64,000 nt of DNA from Halosimplex rubrum (lineage in GTDB: Archaea; Halobacteriota; Halobacteria; Halobacteriales; Haloarculaceae), in the NCBI RefSeq assembly GCF_013415885.1, contig NZ_CP058910.1, forward strand, positions 4,092,001 through 4,156,000, written 5' to 3'. The notes under the pieces are model-generated. The model was not told where the DNA came from. It saw nothing but the letters and a program-made list of their open reading frames with translations, and searched no databases. This document shows positions 60,349 through 64,000 of this stretch, piece by piece. Made by a program: the position numbers and the translations under genes. The first letter of the stretch is position 1; every line of letters begins with the position of its first letter.

Positions 60349-61038
60349 GTGTTCAGATAAGGTTTGAAAGGTGAGGCGTAGCGTTTTCTGAGTGATTCAT
60401 GCCCGAAAACGCTAGCCTCGGCGGTAATCTCGACCAATTCGACTTAGATTTTGTGGATCGAGAAGCGACACCGCGACTGTTGATGAAGCTGAGTATTCAG
60501 TTGCATCTGGCTGGACTCTCACTTTCGAATACTGTTTCTGTTCTTGATGTATTCGGTGTCAAACGTGCTCGTTCAACTGTTCATAATTGGGTTCACAAGG
60601 CTGATTTACAGCCCGAAGGTGGACACTCACCGGATCACGTCGCGGTTGACGAGACCGTGATCCGACTCAACGACGAGCAGTATTGGCTGTACGCTGCTGT
60701 CGATCCGGAAACGAACAAACTGCTGCATACAAAGCTGAGACCAACTACAACGAAGGTTCTTGCTCAGTCATTTCTCGCCGAGCTCAGCGAGAAACACGAC
60801 GTTGACGATGCCGTGTTTCTCGTCGATGGCTCCAAATCGTTACAAGCTGCGTGTCACCGACATGGCTTCGATTTCAGATACGAAAAACATGGAAATCGGA
60901 ACGCTGTTGAACGTGTCTTTAGAGAAATAAAGCGGCGAACTATATGCTTCTCAAACTGTTTCAGCAACGCCGAAACAGAAACAGCTGACGATTGGCTCAG
61001 ATCGTTCAGCTTCGCATGGAATCAGCTTATCTGAACAC
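60349..61038 (+). mobile_element. IS6-family-like insertion sequence, copy 2 (690 bp)
   Basis: Same 13-bp terminal inverted repeat as copy 1, at 60349-60361 and 61026-61038; transposase stop again inside the right repeat. One base longer in the 5' leader. About 77% amino-acid identity to copy 1, so a related but distinct isoform. No adjacent 8-bp target duplication; a 10-bp repeat lies slightly outside both ends. Confidence 0.9.
60399..61034 (+). CDS. IS6-family-like DDE transposase (copy 2)
   Basis: 211 aa. Conserved helix-turn-helix start (LLMKLSIQLHLAGLSLSNTVSVLDVFGVKRARSTVHNWVHKADLQ); DDE residues in DHVAVDETVIR, DAVFLVDGSKSL and VERVFREIKRRT. Intact. Most differences from copy 1 cluster in the centre (HTKLRPTTTKVLAQSFLAELSEKHD) and are mainly surface-type changes, suggesting selection for function. 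Confidence 0.92.
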   Translation: MPENASLGGNLDQFDLDFVDREATPRLLMKLSIQLHLAGLSLSNTVSVLDVFGVKRARSTVHNWVHKADLQPEGGHSPDHVAVDETVIRLNDEQYWLYAAVDPETNKLLHTKLRPTTTKVLAQSFLAELSEKHDVDDAVFLVDGSKSLQAACHRHGFDFRYEKHGNRNAVERVFREIKRRTICFSNCFSNAETETADDWLRSFSFAWNQLI

Positions 61039-61089
61039 GATGCGGCGGGCCGGCCGAACCTATTTCCAACTGGAGCGACACGTCGGACC

Positions 61090-61815
61090 GTGACACCGAC
61101 TCGTCGGAGTCTCTTGCGAACCGTCGGGACCGGCTCGCTCGCCGGCCTCACTGGCTGCGGCGCCATCGGCGGACGGACGGCCACACCCGACTGCGACGTG
61201 GCCTGCTTCGAGAGCGACCGCGAGCGCGCCGACGACGGCCCCGACAGCCTCACGCTCACCCACGTCGCCGGTCGGGACCTGTCCGCCGGGGAAGTCGCCG
61301 TCTCCGGGGTCGCGTTCGACTGGCCGCCCGCCCGCGAGTCCGGTTTCACCTACTCGTGGGCCGAGCTGGCCGATGTAGGCCCCAAAGACGGGATCGCCGG
61401 CCGGTCGCTGGTCGTCGAGCCTGCGCTGGTCGACGCCGTCCGGATCTCGTGGATTCGCGACGGCGAACCGGTCGAACTCGGCGCGTTCCGCGTGGCGGAC
61501 TGCGAGCGCGGCGTGGCCTGTTTCGAGGCCATCCACCGGGGTGCCGACGACGCGCTGGACCGGTTGACCGTCCGCCACGTCGACGGCCAGGATCTGCCCG
61601 CCGAGGAGGTGTTCCTGACCGGCGTCGCCGAGGAGTACCCGCCCGACCCCGAGACCGGTCGGACGGTCGCCTGGCACGAACTGAGCGACCTGGCGCCCGG
61701 CGACGGCATCGCCGGCGCGACGGTCCAAGCGAAGCTCGGCCTCGTCGAGCGAGTTTCCGTGCTGTGGCGCCGCGGCGGCGAGGAGTCCGCCGTCGAGTCC
61801 TTCCAGTTGTACTAG
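61090..61815 (+). CDS. Tat-exported lipoprotein with an internal duplication
   Basis: 241 aa from GTG. Twin-arginine signal TRRSLLRTVGTGSLAGLTGCG with the lipobox Cys about residue 23, so Tat-exported and lipid-anchored. The mature part contains two homologous domains of about 100 residues (VACFESDRERADDGPDSLTLTHVAGRDLSAGEVAVSG and VACFEAIHRGADDALDRLTVRHVDGQDLPAEEVFLTG). The LTLTHVAG.DL.AEEV pattern resembles domains of haloarchaeal pilin-like proteins. Function unknown. Starts 52 bases after IS copy 2. Confidence 0.75.
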   Translation: MTPTRRSLLRTVGTGSLAGLTGCGAIGGRTATPDCDVACFESDRERADDGPDSLTLTHVAGRDLSAGEVAVSGVAFDWPPARESGFTYSWAELADVGPKDGIAGRSLVVEPALVDAVRISWIRDGEPVELGAFRVADCERGVACFEAIHRGADDALDRLTVRHVDGQDLPAEEVFLTGVAEEYPPDPETGRTVAWHELSDLAPGDGIAGATVQAKLGLVERVSVLWRRGGEESAVESFQLY

Positions 61816-61852
61816 TCGTCGATCGCCCGTGGGGCGGTACGAACCCCCTATC

Positions 61853-62380
61853 TCACAGAAAATCCGCCGCTGTCACGCTCTCCAGATACGACTCGCTGAC
61901 GTACCGGTATTCGATCTGTCCCTCGAACCCGTGCTCTGGAAGTAACCGCTCGGCCGCCCGTCCAGCCGGTCTGTCCGTCGTCAGGAGGTCGACACCCTCT
62001 GCGTCACCGCCGTCGAGTAACTGGGCGGCGAGGCCGACCAGTGCCGTATCCGCCTTTTCGATACCGTCTTCCTCACGCCCGGTTTCGTTCGCGATCACTC
62101 GCCGCGCGTCGTCCATGACCGTCGAGACGAGTGGGTTCGCGTAGTCGAGTTCCGCGGCGACGACGATCCATCCTTCCTCAAAGCCCGTCGAACACGGGAT
62201 ATCTCCGGACGGGTACTCGTCGGCGATCGAGTCACCGCCGAGTTCTTCGTACACGCGCCGCGGCACGCTGAGCGTAACGCCAGCCCGACAGACCGCCCCG
62301 CGCAGCCGCTGGAACTTGTCGTTGTCGGGGCCACCACAGCGGACGAAAACGCCGGTATCGGCGACGTAGGCGGTCGTCAT
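61853..62380 (-). CDS. PIN-like nuclease/toxin-type protein
   Basis: 175 aa. AYVADTGVFVRCGGPDNDKFQRLRGAVCRAGVTLSVPRRVYEELGGD starts with the first PIN Asp and the conserved Glu; EDGIEKADTALVGLAAQLLDGGDAEGVDLLTTDRPAGRAAERLL gives the later acidic residues (ADTALV, TTDRPA). This fits the PIN/VapC-like fold in order and spacing. Its ATG overlaps the stop of the upstream regulator gene (ATGA), the arrangement of a toxin with its antitoxin or regulator. Confidence 0.72.
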   Translation of the reverse strand: MTTAYVADTGVFVRCGGPDNDKFQRLRGAVCRAGVTLSVPRRVYEELGGDSIADEYPSGDIPCSTGFEEGWIVVAAELDYANPLVSTVMDDARRVIANETGREEDGIEKADTALVGLAAQLLDGGDAEGVDLLTTDRPAGRAAERLLPEHGFEGQIEYRYVSESYLESVTAADFL

Positions 62381-62910
62381 TCTCCGACGGCGTAGGTTTC
62401 GACGACCGGTTCGAGCGCCTGCAAGACGATCTCGGCTTCGAGCGGTGAGACGTCGAGTTCGCGGGCCGCGATGCGGGCGTTGACCGAGCCCTCGACGTAC
62501 TCGGCGGCGTAATCGAGCGCCTGAGCGAGGCCGTCGAGGCCGTGACGGTCGACGAAGGTGTCGATGTCGCCGTCGTCCTCGCGACGCGCGACGGCCGCGA
62601 TCAACGCCGGAGCGATGGTTCGGGAGTTCCCGTCCGTCGTCAGCGTGAGCGTGACTGGCTCGGCGGCGTACTCGCACGGCCGCTGGTCGCGGACCTTCTC
62701 GACGAGGCCGGCAGTCTCCAGTTTCTCGACGTAGTCGTACGCCGTTCCCTGCGGCACGCCGAGATCCTCGACGAGGTCGGCGACGGTCACCGGACCATCA
62801 TCGAGAATGTGAGCGTAGATCCGGGCCAGTGCGGGCGTCTCCAACACGTCGACCACAGTCTGGAGGTGTCGGATCGGCGGGTGGCTCGACCCCGTCGGGG
62901 ACTTCGCCAT
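62377..62910 (-). CDS. winged-helix regulator, possible antitoxin of the PIN-like gene
   Basis: 177 aa. Residues about 17-75 (TVVDVLETPALARIYAHILDDGPVTVADLVEDLGVPQGTAYDYVEKLETAGLVEKV) are a winged-helix DNA-binding domain; the rest (LIAAVARREDDGDIDTFVDRHGLDGLAQALDYAAEYVEGSVNARIAARELDVSPLEAEIVLQALEPVV) is helical and could bind the nuclease. Related to haloarchaeal regulators paired with PIN proteins. ATGA-coupled to the PIN-like gene. Confidence 0.75.
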   Translation of the reverse strand: MAKSPTGSSHPPIRHLQTVVDVLETPALARIYAHILDDGPVTVADLVEDLGVPQGTAYDYVEKLETAGLVEKVRDQRPCEYAAEPVTLTLTTDGNSRTIAPALIAAVARREDDGDIDTFVDRHGLDGLAQALDYAAEYVEGSVNARIAARELDVSPLEAEIVLQALEPVVETYAVGE

Positions 62911-62982
62911 CTCGGTTACGAATTGCAGATAATTCGTGATAAGGGTTCCGGCGGTCGGGGGAACCGTCGGCGGGACGACAAT

Positions 62983-63187
62983 TCAATACAGCTGCTTCTC
63001 CTTCTCCTCGCGCTCCCGTTCGCGCTCCTGCTCGGCCTTCGACTCCCGGCGACGGGCGATCCACTCCCGCACACCCGGAACGTACGTCCGGCGCATGTCG
63101 CGGGCGAACGCCCAGATGCCGTAGACCCAGAAAAAAAAACAGCAGGGTCCCCATGCCGAAGTACAGCCAGGTGGCGGTCGAGACCAT
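62983..63187 (-). pseudogene. small membrane protein of the sugar-ABC cluster, frameshifted at a poly-A run
   Basis: Starts at ATG overlapping the ABC-ATPase stop (TGATG): [19 protein letters not shown], then nine A (63131-63139, T9 on the coding strand). Reading on in frame gives an unlikely basic sequence, whereas dropping one T gives WVYGIWAFARDMRRTYVPGVREWIARRRESKAEQERER...KEKQLY with a proper TGA at 62983-62985. The corrected product is about 67 aa: one or two helices and a charged coiled coil, as seen in small genes next to haloarchaeal sugar-ABC ATPases. Probably a homopolymer length error or slippage. Confidence 0.7.
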
Positions 63188-64000
63188 CAGGTCTCCTCCC
63201 GGGCGCCGGGGTGGCCGCCGCCCATCGCCTCCGAGCGGAGGATGTCGTGGCAGACCGCGTCGCCGGTCTCCGTGTCGAAGACGTGGATCTTCCGGCGGTC
63301 GAGGACGACCTCGATGTCCTCGTCGCCGGCCAGGTCGCTGTCGGGCTCGACGCTCATCAGCAGTTCGTCGGCGCCGTGGGCGCTGGCGGCGCCGCTGGTA
63401 CCGGTGTCGGCGCCGGCGGCGTCCTCGCCGCGCAGGACGAGGTAGACGAATATCTGGTCGCCCATCGGTTCGAGCACGTCCGTCCGGGCGCGGATGCGCC
63501 GGGTGGGGTTGGCGAGTTCGCCGGCCTCGCTGGCGGGGTAGACGTCCTCGGGGCGGACGCCGATGGTCACGTCGTCGCCCTCGACGAGTTCGGGGACCTG
63601 CGCGGGGTCGAACGCCACGTCGAACCCCTCGGTCCGTATCTCCTCGGCCTCGACGGTCCCCTCGACGAAGTTCATGCCGGGCGAGCCGATGAACCCCGCG
63701 ACGAACAGGTTCGCCGGCTCGTCGTAACACACCAGCGGCGGCGCGATCTGCTGGAGGTGGCCCTCGTTCATGACGGCGATGCGGTCGGACATCGTCATCG
63801 CCTCGGCCTGGTCGTGGGTGACGTAGATGATGGTCGTGTCTAGTTCCTTGTGGAGGCGCTGGAGTTCCGTGCGCATGTGGACCCGGAGCTTGGCGTCGAG
63901 GTTGGCCAGCGGCTCGTCCATGAGGAAGACGGCGGGTTCGCGGACGATGGCGCGGCCGATGGCGACCCGCTGGCGCTGGCCGCCCGAGAGCTCGTCGGGC
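63187..64000 (-). CDS. sugar ABC transporter ATP-binding protein (UgpC/MsmX type), partial
   Basis: The N-terminus lies beyond the window. Visible: signature [15 protein letters not shown], Walker [14 protein letters not shown], switch His in [13 protein letters not shown], and the C-terminal regulatory OB-like domain ([11 protein letters not shown]...[14 protein letters not shown], later [19 protein letters not shown]). The linker [19 protein letters not shown] is a haloarchaeal insertion. It energises uptake of sugars or glycerol-phosphate. Overlaps the small downstream gene. Confidence 0.92.
   Translation of the reverse strand, partial: PDELSGGQRQRVAIGRAIVREPAVFLMDEPLANLDAKLRVHMRTELQRLHKELDTTIIYVTHDQAEAMTMSDRIAVMNEGHLQQIAPPLVCYDEPANLFVAGFIGSPGMNFVEGTVEAEEIRTEGFDVAFDPAQVPELVEGDDVTIGVRPEDVYPASEAGELANPTRRIRARTDVLEPMGDQIFVYLVLRGEDAAGADTGTSGAASAHGADELLMSVEPDSDLAGDEDIEVVLDRRKIHVFDTETGDAVCHDILRSEAMGGGHPGAREET

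Noticed and set aside
1-64000. CRISPR arrays or rRNA genes
   Set aside because: No spaced direct-repeat series and no rRNA-like conserved stretches were seen on reading through the window.

Overview
The window is chromosomal DNA from an extremely halophilic archaeon (class Halobacteria). The base composition is very GC-rich and the predicted proteins are acidic (Asp/Glu-rich). Many genes start right after a TATA-like box about 25-32 bases upstream, so leaderless transcripts are likely. Many genes belong to families known mainly from haloarchaea: HalX, the HalOD1 output domain, small DUF57xx/58xx proteins, an archaeal type IV pilin, archaeosine genes, a histone doublet, a CCA-adding enzyme, CofD and an intron-bearing tRNA. 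I cannot name the genus with confidence. No gap without a gene exceeds about 300 bases.

Layout. 0.2-5.3 kb: NikR-type regulator, small membrane ORFs, lipoprotein, a pentapeptide-repeat/membrane/SHOCT fusion, a bactofilin-like beta-helix protein and the YchF GTPase. 5.3-9.3 kb: an AT-richer insert with a RAMA-like small protein, an IMPDH-like enzyme, a UbiA prenyltransferase, and a toxin-antitoxin pair whose MazF-like toxin is frameshifted twice. 9.5-16.2 kb: a half-size lycopene-cyclase-domain protein, aminotransferase, lipoprotein, DoxX, PAPS-reductase-like protein, SpoIIM-like and HalOD1 proteins. 16.4-22.8 kb: an overlapping DUF5788-PolX-Mut7C operon, small conserved haloarchaeal genes, a Nudix hydrolase and a second S10-like protein. 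22.9-29.3 kb: M20 hydrolase, type IV pilin, geranylgeranyl reductase, GH2 glycosidase. 29.4-32.7 kb: a tightly overlapping cofD / Dus-like / CitG-like / DUF447 operon. 32.7-40.5 kb: MoxR ATPase converging on a four-gene DUF7519-DUF58-DUF7269-transglutaminase operon.

40.6-42.3 kb is a recombination hot spot: an IS6-type element, a zinc-ribbon peptide, tRNA-Phe, and a second 27-bp copy of the tRNA 3' end that looks like an integration scar. 42.4-44.4 kb carries queD-queE-queC for the archaeosine precursor preQ0. 44.4-49.2 kb is a small signalling or defence-like neighbourhood: a degenerate receiver-HalX protein, a degenerate KaiC-like protein, a 46-aa membrane peptide behind two inverted repeats, and a 706-aa CHAT (caspase-like) protein whose stop codon lies 2 bases from that of the peptide. 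This is my best candidate for a poorly described system. 49.3-51.9 kb is metY-metX.

52-64 kb holds a zinc-ribbon transcription factor, a polysaccharide deacetylase, intron-containing tRNA-Asn next to the CCA-adding enzyme, a histone/histone-deacetylase operon, an RPA-type ssDNA-binding protein, a rhomboid protease, a second diverged IS6-type element, a Tat lipoprotein and a PIN-like/wHTH pair. It ends with a frameshifted small membrane gene next to a sugar-ABC ATPase that runs off the window. The two frameshifted genes may be real decay or assembly errors; raw reads would tell.
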